Source of the DNA: Liolophura sinensis
Taxonomy: Eukaryota > Mollusca > Polyplacophora > Chitonida > Chitonidae
Direction of reading: 5' to 3'
Assembly: GCF_032854445.1 (NCBI RefSeq)
Contig: NC_088300.1
Location: forward strand, 34,393,608-34,457,607
DNA: 64,000 bases
The position numbers were made by a program, and so were the translations under genes. Each line of letters starts with the position of its first letter. Within the stretch, counting starts at the first letter, position 1. A model generated the notes under the pieces. The model worked only from the letters and a program-made list of their open reading frames with translations, searched no databases and was not told the origin of the DNA. Below are positions 34,513-48,670 of the stretch, piece by piece.

Positions 34513-37398
34513 ATAGTCAACTAATTTGCAACTTTTTGGCAAAGCCAAATCACTTAAAGTAAAGCTATCGAAAGTTTTTTTTCTACATGTACGGGTTACA
34601 TGTATGTTATTTCATCGGTCTACTTAGGTGTATTTCTTTTTTAAACAATATTTTGTTAAAAACAGACATTTTGGTACTGTTAATGCCTGCTATAGATCTT
34701 AAAAAGTGCATAGGAATCCCCAGTAATTACTGAATCATTACAGTGCTAGTGCCTAGTATGAACACTTTGGTAATTGGCTGATAAATGTTCCAAGTCTCTG
34801 ATTAACTATTATGAGAAAACTGTTTCGCTTCATACAGTGACTTAACATGTGCTTCTTTTCGCTATCATATTTGTTCAGACATGTTGAATCATATTGAAAT
34901 AATGTATTTCTATTTCCCATTGCGCCCGCTGCACTACTGATATATGTATTAACTCCATGTACATGTAAGATGAACATTGTGTATGCTGATAAAGGCCTTT
35001 CAGTGTGGGCAGCTGCTTCCTCGCCCCAAGAGAAAGAGCTCTGTGACACTGCTTAACCTCTGCGCCCCTGAGCTGTTTAGGTTGTGGAGGTGGGTGTTGT
35101 TCTCCTGCTGAGGTAGTGGTCAGCAGTGGTCATTGTTCTGCTTCCAGTTACCAGTTCCCCCAGTGTTAGAGGGCAAGATGTTAATAATAGACTGTGGTCA
35201 GTGTGGTATTACTGTAGCTATGTGTGGGAGATGTTGACTAGGTGTCTTGTCATTTACATGTAGGCGCATAAACAAATTATTGGGGAATGTTAGTTGTGAG
35301 CTTAAAATGGCTGCGGCTTTCACTCAGGAGATTTGTCAGAAACATATAGTCTTGAAATGGTCTAAATAAAATTAGAAACATTGAATCATATATCGCCTTG
35401 TATCTTTTGTTAGAGTTAGCACAATACTCTACTTGTGAAGCTTATCAGTGGAAATAGAAATACATCTACACTGTATATGGGTTGTGAGTTTATCTGCCCC
35501 TCACCCCACCCCTCACAAACACACAAACCTGACCACTGCCCTACTTTTTAAGTAAGCAATTCTTGAGTACATGTACACCAATCATAGATGTATCAATAAA
35601 TCAGTTAAAATGTAATATTTAATTGAAGTACATTTATAGTAATCAGGTTATTAAGCCAGGGGTAAAAGTCTTTCACACGTCATATATCCGAAATAATGAT
35701 CCCCGCAAGAAGTAGGAAGTGCATTTTGTAGTTATGATTCTCTATGTACATTTGACCGATGTCAATGTTTTGAATAAATACACGTACATTTTGTATCCTC
35801 AGAATATTTACACTTCATTTGAAAGATTCCCCTTTGTAATATGTTAAGTCTTAGCTGGATTTATACTTCAGATTGCGGGTAAAAAAATTATTAAGTTATT
35901 CTTATTCATCTTGACATGGAATTGGATGATCGGTGCCGAGTATTTTGATGCCAAAGCTGTGTGTGCTCGTACTGTTTTATGTAACTTTGTAATTTGTAGT
36001 CAGTTTAAGAAAAAAAACAAGAAGTTGATATTAAAGTATGATACGTGTAGTTGACGTTTAGTTACATGAGCACTTATATAGCTGTACTACGCATTAATTC
36101 GCTACTGTTGGGTTTTCAACGAGCGCTATCCATTCTCCTTTAATTTCTAAAGTCATTAATGTGTTACAATGAAACCAGTCTGACTAGCGTCAAGATAAAT
36201 TACCCCGAGTCTCGCCCAGACAGCAATGTCTACAAAATCCAGGCTGGGTATAGTACTGCAAGGCTGGTGTCAGTGACATCATCCACCCAGGGTCAAGCCG
36301 ACACGGTGTCTGGGGAACAGCTCGCCTCGCCGATATTGCTTCTCTGCTTATCGCAAATTTCAATATTGAATCTTGGATGAAGTCTGGATGTGCTATTAAT
36401 GTCACTACAGCTTTGTTGAAATGGACATGTACAGTGTAAATTTATGCATATGAAATGTCTAGTACAGATAATGAAATGTTGCCATTGCTTTCCGTATATA
36501 AAATCAGGTGTCACTTTGATAGCTTGCCAGAAGTAGGCCCACATTTGTTCATGTGAAATATAATGTGCTGTAGATTTACATTGTGGATTCTGAACGTATT
36601 ATTTAATGATATGTCATACAATTACATGTATGTACACATCCTCTAGATTTTCTGTAGACTTTGTTGTCTGTTTTACTTAAACTTACTGATCGTTCGCTAA
36701 AAATTTGCTCGACTTTCACTGTACCTTTTGACTTCAGCAGAGACATCTTGTAAAACAGTAGTAAAGCTGTCAAACATGTTTGCAACAGGACATCTTGAAG
36801 CAGATACATGTACATGTACATGACAGTATCATGTGTCGTGTGAACAGTGTGAACAGCGTGACACTTGTTTTGCTATACATGATTTTTACAGCTCTGCAAA
36901 TCTTCGCTGCATGCCAATGCACGTTGTGTCACATAATGCACAGATGTGTCACATAATACATGTTGTGTCACATGTACAGTCACGACAGTCCAAAAATGCC
37001 AGTTTTTCTTGAAAGCTGTGAACAATACAACTACAACGATGCCTATGTGAACTGTTTTTTGTCATATTAAACCTATTTGAACATATGACAGTACATGTAG
37101 ACATAGTTCAGTGCTAACTACTATACGTGTACATGGCTTTCTAGGAAGTTAAAATTTCTGGAATAAAATTAAAAGCTTCCTTATCTGCAGTGACAGACGT
37201 ATATTGGGAGCATTATACATATACCTGAATTTTATGGCCAGTCTTTCACAGGAAATTTCATGAAGGAATACATAATTCATACCATTCCTGTTTGTGTGAA
37301 TCTCATCATGTTCATTGCTGCAATATAATGGTGTCTGCTACATGCACATGCGCCTGAGAATATGTTTCTGTACTTACTGTCGCTGTTGTCTACACTTG
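34513..37398. other. Intron 1 segment without genes
   Basis: AT-rich. Near 36920-36975 the word TGTGTCACATAAT recurs three times. No gene recognised. Confidence 0.5.
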
Positions 37399-37436
37399 AT
37401 TTATTTATTTATTTGACTGTTGTTTAACTCCATACG
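37399..37436 (-). repeat. V-SINE 3' tip, diverged
   Basis: TGATTTATTTATTTATTTGA followed by CTGTTGTTTAACTCCATAC; only the last few dozen bases of the family are present. Confidence 0.55.
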
Positions 37437-38049
37437 TTATTTATGTATGTATTATGGTACATGTAAGTTTTTGGGGTGAAAGTAAACACCCAACCTTTGG
37501 GAAACTGCTAATGAACTCTCGGACATGTACAGACTTCATTCAGACTCATCAGCTTATTTTCACCATAGCTTCACTACTAAAAAGGAGAGCGAGAAATCTG
37601 GAAATTCTGTGTCCAAGGCTGGGATTGAATGCTCGTTGAATCACTGAGCCATGTCACACTTCTGTGTGTTTAACTTGAATGGTCGAATCAGTTTTGCTAG
37701 CTTCTTTATAAGAAATATACACATTTTGTATAATAGAATTATATGTACATTTTACACGGTGATATAATAAGGAATTGATTTCTTCAGGCTAATGATTGCT
37801 GTACAGTATATTTATGGACAGTCCTAAAGCTTACTTCCATACATTACATTGAACATACATGTATAGAGGCATGCTCCATGACAAAGGGAGGAATAAAATT
37901 ATTAAATAAATAAAATACAAACAAGGGGAATATCACATTTTGCAATAAATTGCTTTGACTTCAAGTTTAGGGAGCCAGAATGATAAGGCTGTACTAGGCA
38001 CATCGCTTGACGCCCAGCAGTAAGAGGTTAGAGTAAGGAAACAGGACTG

Positions 38050-38185
38050 GTTAGCGCAGTTCGGTATAGTGGGACTACATGTGGATGGGTGTCCTGTCTG
38101 AGATCTTCTGCATGACACTTCATTGGCAGTAGCACATTGGCAGCATGGACTTGTCTTGCCACAGGAAGACACAGTATATGTACAC
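38050..38185. repeat. Dispersed repeat with AGTGAGGCAG-type core, copy 1
   Basis: GTATAGTGGGACTACATG, GGATGGGTGTCCTGTCTGAG, TGCATGACACTTCATTGGC, GCCACAGGAAGACAC. The same block order recurs at 48545-48670. The Cys-rich reverse-strand open frame over it is not a gene. Confidence 0.55.
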
Positions 38186-38338
38186 ACAAATGACTGAAGG
38201 TTGTCATATAACTGAAAAATCGTCAAGTACGATGTAACCCCACAAGCATATATACATACATGTACATACCTGTACAATGCACATCAATTACACATGTACT
38301 TCACGGTGTGCAGCTGTAACATGTAGATGTAGCTACCT

Positions 38339-38435
38339 TCTAGCCCAGTTGTTTCTTTCACAATTGTTTAACTGTTAATTGAAATATTTCTGAGTGGTGT
38401 AAATCACCAATCTGTCAAAGAAATAAGTAAGCAAA
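38339..38435 (+). repeat. Old SINE-like 3' fragment
   Basis: TTAATTGAAATATTTCTGAG, TGGTGTAAATCACCAATC and an AAATAAGTAAG tail. Confidence 0.45.
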
Positions 38436-39833
38436 GTAGCACATTGCACATGTGCATTGTCTGCTGTTGCTGACCAATAATGCAGTTTACAAGCATATAC
38501 ATGTATGACATGCCCCGTACATGTACATTTGTGAATTTGACAGCTGCACAGCAACGTGTTAATGACCTGCTTCCAGGGAAGTATTCTCTATACGCACATC
38601 TGTCCTTATTGTCTGCAAAGTGCCAAGTTTAGCGCCTTATCAACTGGCAAGAAGGCAAATACTGAGTTTCAGTGCAGTTTGATTCAGACACAAAACCTTC
38701 TCTGCACAATGCCAATGTAGATCCTTTGTGTTGGGTTGGCTTCTATAAGCCATAGGTTGTGACTCAGACCTAAGACGCTGGCCTGGCACTGCTTCACAAC
38801 GACATACAGTACAAACACAAGCTAAAGAAAACGCGCGAGAGCCCCTTAATTAAATCCTCAGGACAGGATGCAGTCAAAGAAACTGGGCTGGCAAAAACTT
38901 TTTAAGAGTGTAAAGTCTGGGTATAAATTTTCCTGTGACTGTGAAGTGTCCATGTATGTGTGTGTACCTGTATGCTATACATGTAGCAGGCAAATCAAGC
39001 AGAGGTGTATTTAAGTAGAAGGAGAAAAAATATATAGCTACCATGTGTTAGGTTGTAAATGTACATGATTCTGTAGGGTAAGCTTGGCTCAGGGATGCAG
39101 ATATACATACAGGAATATAAACATTTTCCTGTATCAAAATATCCTCAGATCAATTAGAGGCATTGTGTGTTCCAGTACTGTACAGGTGCCATTTAACTCA
39201 TGTCAGCACCAGAAAACATGCACGTACATGAAAATGCAATGTTGGAAAAATTAATGACTAGTGACACTGATGTTGTAAACGAACCCATCTTGAGATATTA
39301 AATCTATGGCGTTCTAAGAATCTAGAGGGAGAGGGGTTGGGAATGCATGTCTGAAGTATCCTTGTCTGTTTCCTGTCATATTATTCCTAACTAATGAGAT
39401 TATAAGTCAAGGAAAACACATTGATTCTTAAAACATGATGTCTGCCGGAATTGTACCTGTATGTACATGCAAACAGATTAATGTACGTGGTCCTATATCG
39501 AGATCTGATTGATGAGCTTTTAGACCCGGTAATTACTGATGTGTTCTGTGATTGATGATTGTGTATGATTATTCCTTGAGATTCACATGAGAAGAGTTCT
39601 CATATATATGTATTGTAACATTTGAAATCAATTCATTACCCACGAAAAAGGCTGTACAAGTTCCATGTTTTGATGACAAATGGTATATATGACTACATGT
39701 TACAGTTAAATGTTTTTAAGGTTGAGTACATCACACATGAAGTACATATGCATCCATGTACACTAATGTTAGGATATACAAGTACATGTATGCATACCTC
39801 TATTTTTTAAACGTTTACATAAACATCTACATG

Positions 39834-39958
39834 CCTATGGTGGTGGGTTTCCCCAGGGCTCTTCTTGGTTTCCTCCCACCATAATGCTGGTCACTGTCGT
39901 ATGAGCGAAATATTCTTGAGTATGGTGTAAAACACAAATCAAATAAATAAAATAAATA
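39834..39958 (+). repeat. V-SINE, 5'-truncated
   Basis: GGTGGTGGGTTTCCCCAGGG, CTTGGTTTCCTCCCACCATA, GCGAAATATTCTTGAGTATG, AAATAAATAAAATAAAT. Confidence 0.88.
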
Positions 39959-42900
39959 GACCTGTTAACAGAGTTAAAAATTTGATACAACCGCATGCAT
40001 TTATGTACAGTCATTTTAGTTCCAGATAATGTTTGTGCTGCCAAATGTAGGTCGTCCAAACTAATGAAAGCTGTGTTAAAACTAATAATTATATTGAACA
40101 AAAATATGATGGTTTACCAATAGCGAGTGAAGTTTTAATACAAATTTCTTTCATTCTCAAACTTACAAGCTCAGAAAGCATGATTTTAATGAAAAAAAAT
40201 TCGGTCACAAAGTACGGTCAGAATGTCCCCTTTAAAGTTGGGGATTAGAACCTGTAATTTATTTCCTAGATATGGCCCTGTACATTCATGTTCATGTATG
40301 TTTGTGTAAGATTCTTTAGGCTGAAAAGTGCTCTCGCTGCTGCTGTCTTGTTATCTGAGGATGTAAGACTGTTTACCATACATGAAGGTCTGCAGATTTC
40401 TGGATGTGTATGGCAATGCATGCTGCACAGTTATGAACCTCAAGTCTGTAGATAAAATGTAAGGTTTGGAATGTCCTTTTACTGCTTAGGGTGTGTACAT
40501 GTAGATCTAAAAGGCACTTCTCTGTCAATAAGCTCTCTTCCTAAATAAGTTTCAAGTTTCATCAGTATTTATATACATAGAGAGTGGCATTTCCTGACCA
40601 TGGTTGTCAGTGTTGTCCGTATCAAGTATAGATTGTACTTTTACTTCAAAGTTTTTGCATGTTTGCAAGGTGTTTATTCAGGCATATTCTGAATGCATTT
40701 TTCTTTGTTGACTGATAATATTGAACGTTTTGTGAAGCCCTGAAATGGACTAGTCCAGCCAATGTAGTTTTGTCTCAGAAATCAAGGTAAAAATGTGCAT
40801 AAATTGCACTGAAAGTTGATCTTTCATATGCGAAATGGTAGATGAATTAGGAAACATCAAATTAAATTTTGGAATCTGTGAAGAGTTCATCAAGGAAATG
40901 TAAAAGTTAGACCCCAATCCCTTCTTTATCCTTCTACTGTATGTTTAGATTTACATTATTGCATCTTTAAGTCAGGAGTACCTGGCAATGGGCAGTAGTC
41001 TACTATGGACACTTAAGTTTCTTCCCTTATAAAACTACCAAAAGTGTATCAAAGATGAAGAATTTTTGAGCGGGTATTGAACACCAGTCAAGATGATCGA
41101 GTGGAATTTGTCAGTTATCGAGGTATAAAAGCGAGTACAGCTTGTTAAGTACTGGAGTTCCTAATTTTACAGGGATAAAGAATTGATTCTGATTGGCTGG
41201 TGTGAGATATAGGCAAGTGTAGACTTTGCTTAGCCTGAGTGAATTTTCGGTATTCAAGTAGGGTAACGAACGCTATAGGGTTTAACCTTGGAAACTCTAC
41301 CTACAGGGTTAGCCATTCAGCATTGATCCCTTTAAGACTTTTGTTCAAAATGGCAAAAGTGTCATTACTCTAAGGCAGAGTACATATAAATGTATGAATA
41401 TCTCCCTAACTTAACACATGATGTCTTGCCCCTGCATTATACATGCATGACATGCATGGAGGATGCAGCTGTGTGAGTGACAACAGCAGGTTGTCTTATC
41501 TACTGACCAGTGTCAGCCATGACAGATGAGAGCAGACAGGTTGTGTGAAAACAGCAGAGATATACACACCTTCTGCCTCCTACCTCACTGCCCATGCTTA
41601 TCACCAGGGAATGTTGAAGATGTGGTGTACAATGTGCATGTATGGGAGAACAGATGGACCTTTGTTTGTCTTGTGCAGTATATGTGTGTACATTTACATG
41701 GGGAAGATGGCATGCATATGTACATGTATGTACATTATATGGGGATGAATATATGCAGTGTACATGTACATGTTTCGGACAATGGACATATCAGCTTTTT
41801 CAGTAACTGGTTGTTAGTATCAAGTGTCAATTTTTTCCTCAAATGTACATATGTATTATTTGTGTCTGTGAAATGATGTAGATTCTGGTTCAGGCATTAT
41901 AAAATAGAAAGATGTTTAGCCAACTTGTATGTCTTCGAATGTATTAAGAATGTGTTTTGAAGTATCTTTTATTGTCATTGTTATATACTGGATGTATGTC
42001 TTTAAAATGAAACTTCAGTTTAATGTAGGGTAAAATAGATGTACTGGCAAATTAGGTATTAGGACATGCATGTACCATTCATTTTTGCATTTTAATACTA
42101 TTACAGTGTACTTGTACATTCTTAAAGATATTGCCATTTTGAATTGTAAACGCAGATGCCCTGAAGGGATGTTTCATTGTTTATGTGGCTAACTGTGACT
42201 GGGGAGCAAGTTGCCAGTCATTGTTTATATCATATATACGTGACTAATTGTAGCCACAGGCTGTTTTCAAACAACCATGGTCTTCAGATTACTTGGATTT
42301 CCGTTGGGAATGCTGTTCTAGATTTGTAAAACGGTTAGTTCCCATAACTTTCCATGTCCCTATTACTTACAGCTAATATTATTTGTTTGTGTGTTAAGAG
42401 TTAGCTAATTAGAAGAACACCAAGGTTCCGAAGCCCTGCATCTAAAGCATGCTGTAATCATTATATTAGATAAATTACAGACCTGTATGCACATATAATA
42501 CTTAAATAATATATCCACTGTTTTCTGTAACTAGTATACATTTATTGCACATCTTAAGAATATTCTGGTACAACCATTTTATTGTTTATTAAAATAGACT
42601 GAAATCAGATTTTCAATAAAATGACATGCATAGCATTCTTCTTTCAACACATGTATTCATTTCTTTCAAATACATGTATATATACAAGTTAGCATAAGAT
42701 GTAGTCCCAACCTATAAGATGACTGGTAGTCTGGACAAGACTTGAGAAAAGGGTATGGCTTAAAAAACCAGTCTTGAGATATCAGGTGTTCCCACATTCA
42801 GTGTCAGAGATGCCAGGACAGGTTGTAAGGTTATCCTACTAACCTATTTAGTCAGCTGGGAGATCAGACTACTACATGGATTTCCCCTCAGGCTTTTATT

Positions 42901-43380
42901 CTGGATCACCAATAGAGACCCATGTGTGCCCCTGGGCATGGGTGGACAGCTGAACATGCTTTATCCCCATTATGAAAGGGAGATTTAGTGTTCCTCTGGC
43001 ATGGGATGGATCTTATTGAGAGGACGGAAAAAATCCCATAATTTGATGATATAGGTGCTTAAGTAGCTCGATAGATGGGAAACTTGGCTCACATCTGAAG
43101 CTGATTTAATGTATCCTTTCATGTTTTGGATGGTAAAAGTACATGTACATATATTTACCTGTCCATAGCACAGTTTTGGCACCAGGAACTGTCCTGATAC
43201 ATGTAGCATATGGGACGTTATTCTTGGCCAGGAGACTGGAAAAAATCTCTGAAAGGGATGCTTTTGTGTAGTCTTACATGAAGTTCATTGTGACCAGGTA
43301 GTATTTAAACTACTTGTAGTTGATTAGTTGATGCCTTTTCATGAACTTTTCTTGTTGGAAAATTATGTTCATGTTGTAAT
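39959..43380. other. Intron 1 segment without genes
   Basis: No gene. Dense ACATGTACATG words near 41640-41780. Confidence 0.5.
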
Positions 43381-43428
43381 GTTTAGGGATCTTGCTGGCT
43401 CAGTTCTCTAAGGTCTCTAGTCACTGCA

Positions 43429-43671
43429 GGTTCCGCGTGGCCGAGGGGTTTAGCATGCCAGGGCGGCGCAGTGACCCAGGAAATTATTAACAATGCGGTC
43501 ACTGTGAGTTCAAGTCCGGCTCGTGCTGGCTTCCTCTTCGTCTGTGTGTGGCAGGTCTGGCTGCAGCCTGCGGATGGCCATGGATTTCCTCCCACCATAA
43601 TGATGGCCTCCGTCGTATAAGTGAAATATTTTTGAGTACAGCCAAAAACATCAATCATTAAGTAAATAAAT
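43429..43671 (+). repeat. V-SINE with intact tRNA-like head
   Basis: GGTTCCGCGTGGCCGAGGGG (A-box region), GGCGGCGCAGTGACCCAGG, TGTGAGTTCAAGTCCGGC (B-box), GGATGGCCATGGATTTCC, TCCCACCATAATGATGGCC, GTGAAATATTTTTGAGTAC and a TAAGTAAATAAAT end. The most complete head in the window. Part of the V core is deleted between the two TTTCCTCC words. Confidence 0.9.
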
Positions 43672-46600
43672 CTCATTCCAGGTTACAAAGGCCATCTTTG
43701 TATTGGGTATCAGGAGGTTTGTCGTACTAATAACAGTGGTTTATACTGGGTGCTTCTAGTCAGTAACTTGGCATTTAATAAATGGAAGTATGAAATGACA
43801 CATGATCAAATTATACACATAAACACAAAACATGCATATTTCCAAAATGTACCTTGTTAAGAACAAGAAGGTCATCCTGAACGACAACAGTGATGATGCT
43901 CATAACATTTAAAAATTTACGGTACATGTAATTACCATTTGCATTCACAAGAATATAAATCTACTAGTACGTGTTATGATGTATGTGTAGTTCAATTGTA
44001 GCGAAGTTGTTCTGTTCAGATCTCTTGTCATTTCTATATTGTAGAATAAACTTGAATGCATGCATGCATTTGAAGTAATTTTACAAATTCGTCACTCATA
44101 GCCATACACTGTATACATGTGCTCTGTTCTCTTCATCAATATTGAGCACATGTAATGTAAGTTTTCTCCATGTAATTGTTGAATAATTGATACTAGGAAA
44201 GTATCAGTCTATATTAAAGCGGTAGGGTGCATTTGGTTATTTAGTTCATTTAATGCTTTTCATAATTGTCCGCCCTGACATGATGATATTAAACTTCACC
44301 TTTGGAACCGAGGCACAGCTGGTTTTATGTGTACATTGGTGTTCTGAGGCACTTCCATCTTTGAGCTGGTTTGGTGTCATTAACTGTAACCATTATCAAA
44401 GTTTAATGCGTAACTGAAAGTGACTGAGGATAGACGGGTGACCGTGTGACCGTATTAATAATGTAACACCGTGCTGGGTTCCATTAGGTACTGACTACTG
44501 TTAATGGATTTCTCACTAAAACCCCTAGACTGACTATAAGCATTGTATAGCAGAGTTATGGCAGATTTTGGCTTGATACAATATCCTCTGGATTCAATGC
44601 TAATCCCTCACTTACATGTACATGTAGGTGGGGATAAATGTATACAGGTGGCCTGTAGATGAGGTTATATGTTCATTTTAATCATACACATGGTGTTTTG
44701 GTGTCAGATTTCACAAGGATGGAGTAATTGAACTGTAACAAGTGCTAGTGCTCGAGCACAAGTTTGTTACCAGTAGATTCCTTTGACTTTTAAGAAGCTT
44801 TTTTATTGAGTCCTTTAGAACCTAGGCTTACCTGCACTTGCGTGTAAAAGTTCATGGTTTCAGATTAAGAAACGTGATAATTTTGTCAGCATGTTCTGTG
44901 GAAAAAAATGTTCTCGGTGTGTAGATTCTTGTGGCAAACATAAAGTACAGTTACATGTAACTAGCACCATGAAAGTCTGTAAGATTAACAGCCAGATGCA
45001 TGTGTTGTACCCATACTTCATGTACAAGTTACTATGTGCATTCTGATTGAATTAAGCTGGGATTAGGAATACTTAAATTCACAGCAGACATTGTTGTAGA
45101 ACCACATATAATACACTTTAAATAATTCCATGTACCTGGACTATCAAAAACAAACATGAATGAAGGATTCTGTTAAAACAGCCTTGAAGAAGTCCTTGCA
45201 TGCCCAACTTCTATACATGTACATGGCATCCAGTATTTTATTTTATGTATGAATGTACAAGGATCATACTGAGAAAGACTGGACAGTAGAGCGTATTTCT
45301 GAGCAGTAAGGATTAACAGCCCTTCTGTCAGTCTGCTTGCACTTGGCATTGTCCAGGAGATAGATTGAGAGTTTCTCCTGGCTTTATCCTCTATGATGAG
45401 GTGTACTATCCACTCTACCCCTCAGTACAATGGTGTGATCCTAAGACTGATGGGCTAGTGTGGTAATGGCTCCCTTTTTATTGATTCCTGTGTGTCCACT
45501 CCTATGATTTGGCCTGTCCGGTTTAGGTAAGATGGATGACCTGCCGTGGTCATTTTGAAGGTCAGGAATTCTGGCTAACCCTCCTGGCGCCCTTCATGTA
45601 CAGGCTTCTCATTGGGGAGTCCAGCACTGAGTGAGACCACACCAGTGGTCAGATCACCACTGGTCTTTATTAACAGGCTCTACCCATCCTTGGGGAATTC
45701 AATATTGAAACACCTGTGCAAAGACTTCACTCGCTAGCCTGCAGGAAATTAATATAATGTGCAGGAAGCTGAGTACTTACATGTACATGTACAGTTAAAC
45801 ATATTTGTGTTGTGTGTGAAAAAATTAAATTCCTAGGCAATAATTTTCTGAAAAATATATTTACTCATCTGAAATTAAAAAATTGCTTCATCATTTTTGA
45901 AAAACATACATTCATCCCTAAAAATGTACCTGTATGTATTTGGAAAATCACATTCCAGAAATGTAAAATACTTTCTGCATGTATATTTTGTGAGAATTAT
46001 TGCCAATAAAGAATGTCGGTGCTAAATATTAAAAGTTTAATACCCGGTAAGAGGGGGATCAGATGCTTTTGGTGGTGGTGTTAGTGTCCAGTTTGGTTAA
46101 AGTTTTTGGCCAGTCATAGTGTTGCAGTGACTACCCATAGTACCTAGATAGCCAATCATCGGTAGCGATTTGCATACATGTATCAAAGACCTAGGAAGTC
46201 TTTTACCTCATGCATAGCTCAACATTTTTCTTAGCTTTTCACAGAGTTTGAATTGCCTTCCATGGTACGTGGATTGCCAAATGCTGTGGCGATTTTCATG
46301 TCAAAGACCTCTGTGGTAAAGTTGTGCACAGTGTATTTTACCACCACAATGATTTTCATCTTCATAACATTTGAAGTCACTGTTCTGCAATCCTTAAGCA
46401 TACAATAAACGGTCATAGTTGTTATAATGTAATAATTCTGGTCTTTCTTTTTTGATTTAATGGCGAAATCTGAGCACTATATAATTAGAGGATAATGTCT
46501 GTGTATGACGTGTCAATCATTCTATTTGTTTTTGGTTTAGAGGTCAAAATTTGAATGTATCATGTGACTTGAACATGATGCAGTTTTAACAAACTGCTCA

Positions 46601-48544
46601 ATCAGGGGAGCTTGTTTTGTATTGTCAGTACCCTGTTTTTGAACTGAGAAAGTCTTGACTGCACAAAATATAGATTTGAATATATAGTGGTTGCTTTTGT
46701 CTCTGCTCCAGTAAAATGACCATAGAAATTTGAAGCAACATGTATACAAGACCAGTTGGTAGCTGGTACAATATGCGTGACAGTTTGGTTGTTCTGCATC
46801 AACACTCACTAATAATGCAGCAATTTGTAATGACTTTGAAGCATTTTTCATGGTCAGTCAGATATTGATGTTGGGCATTGGACATTACTGAAGATCAAAC
46901 ATCTGGTGTGCACTAGGGCACATTGTATTTGTCTGTGCCATCAACCTATCGAACATATGTGAAAGGAAATCTTGAGAAATCCATTGGAATGGCATGGATG
47001 CATTTATCCCAATTCTCCAGGGGCTGGTCAGGCAATTGCTTTAAGTGGTTTTGTCCTCTCCTTACTATTATAAAACCCTCACAGCCTGTTTGGCCATGTG
47101 CTACATTTCCCCCATATGGCATCACTTGGGCATTCATCCATTCTGCAGGTTCGTCTGGTACAAGTGGCTTTCCAGGGTTTCTACTGGATGGTAGTCCCAG
47201 AAGTAGATATATCTGTACATGTACATCTTTGTATTATCTATGCTTAAAATTAAAAAAATGTGTATTTCTGTTTGTTTTGTTATGAGCATGTACATGTGTA
47301 CATGTAAAGTATACAAGTACATGTAGAGTGCTTAAGACAAAAATAATGGCAGGCCTACATCTATAAAGATGGCTGTTTTCTATTTCTATTTCTTTTGATG
47401 ACATACACATGTACATGTGATTGCATTTTGTACTAGAGTGTAGACGCAAAGTTACTTGGTCTTCTGATATTAAAAACCCAACTCGGTGCCTATAGTGTGA
47501 TTTTTTAGATGACATGTAATGCGGTAAGAATTGAAATAATGTGCATAACTGGACATTTTTTTTGCTCTAAAAAGCTTTGCCAATGCCTGGTCTCTTAATG
47601 CTTTTTTTACCCAAGAGGATTATGCAAGATCAAGATTTGGCATGGCTTGATGCATCAGGGCACTTTAATGGGGAACATTTTGCTACAGAAGACAAAGTGC
47701 TCCTTATAGCTTTTACATCGTTTCAGGTAGAACTCCATAGTTTAATGACATACATGTACATATACATGTACATGTAGATGACAGGATTCGATGGCTGTCC
47801 TTATCTTTACCAACAGGCCTTTGCCACCGAAGTGTTATTATGTGCATGTGTTGTCTGAAACACAGATCAAAAATAGAAACTCAAAGAGAGTAATTGTTGA
47901 TCATGCACATTTCCATGAGAATTTAAACATTTCCCAGAGATTTAAAGATGAGTTGAGAAAAAACGAAGGACTGTAAAAGTTTGTAGTTTGACCCTTGTTG
48001 TGCTTCTCGTGATAGCTTCAAAATAGGCTTTGCAAAAACTTTTCTTCTGTAAATGAGTGTGAATAGACCTTATTCCTCTATTTGAATGCCAGTGCTTAAT
48101 GGTCTGTTTAGAGCTACTATTGACTTGGGGGGAAAGCCACTTATCAGCACCATCTTTAAGCACTGCTTCATTGATACTGATTCCTAAAGATCATGGTAAA
48201 TCAGTGAGAATGGTCTAGAGCTTTCAGTGGGTACATGTTCGTGTTGAACCGTGTTTAGACTTACGCCCACCACCCACAAAGATCGATGTTAGGGATCAAG
48301 GTGAGCAGCTCTCGTCTGTGATCAAATGCTGAAACAGTGTGTATCAAATCACTTGATCATTCAGCGAAACACACATCTCTGTGTCACAGTCTACCTGTAC
48401 ATGTATACCAGTACTTTAATTGATTTTACAGGCTACGAGGACATATTAGGTTGAGTGTTTACCTTGTAAACTGTAGGCTTGGGGTTTGGTCCTCTGTGCA
48501 TTCATTCCAAAGGTTTTAAAATTGTCAACATTGTTGCTGACTCA
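43672..48544. other. Intron 1 segment without genes
   Basis: No gene or named repeat. Several long palindromic ACATGTACATGT clusters, for example at 45778-45793, 47215-47330 and 47750-47776. Confidence 0.5.
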
Positions 48545-48670
48545 CAGTACTGGTCGACCTAGTGTCAGTATAATGTGAGTGTATGGGTTGTGGTGTCAGC
48601 ATCATATCATTGCTCCAGTGAGGCAGCACTACAACTGACTTAGCATTTTACCTGCTGCAAGGAGACACAT
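48545..48670. repeat. Dispersed repeat with AGTGAGGCAG-type core, copy 2
   Basis: CGACCTAGTGTCAGTATAA, TGGGTTGTGGTGTCAGC, CCAGTGAGGCAGCACTAC, CTGCTGCAAGGAGACAC. Counterpart of 38050-38185. Confidence 0.55.

Noticed and set aside
37933-38277. 114-residue Cys-rich minus-strand frame
   Set aside because: Most of it coincides with a dispersed repeat that also occurs at 48545, and there is no signal peptide or regular cysteine spacing.
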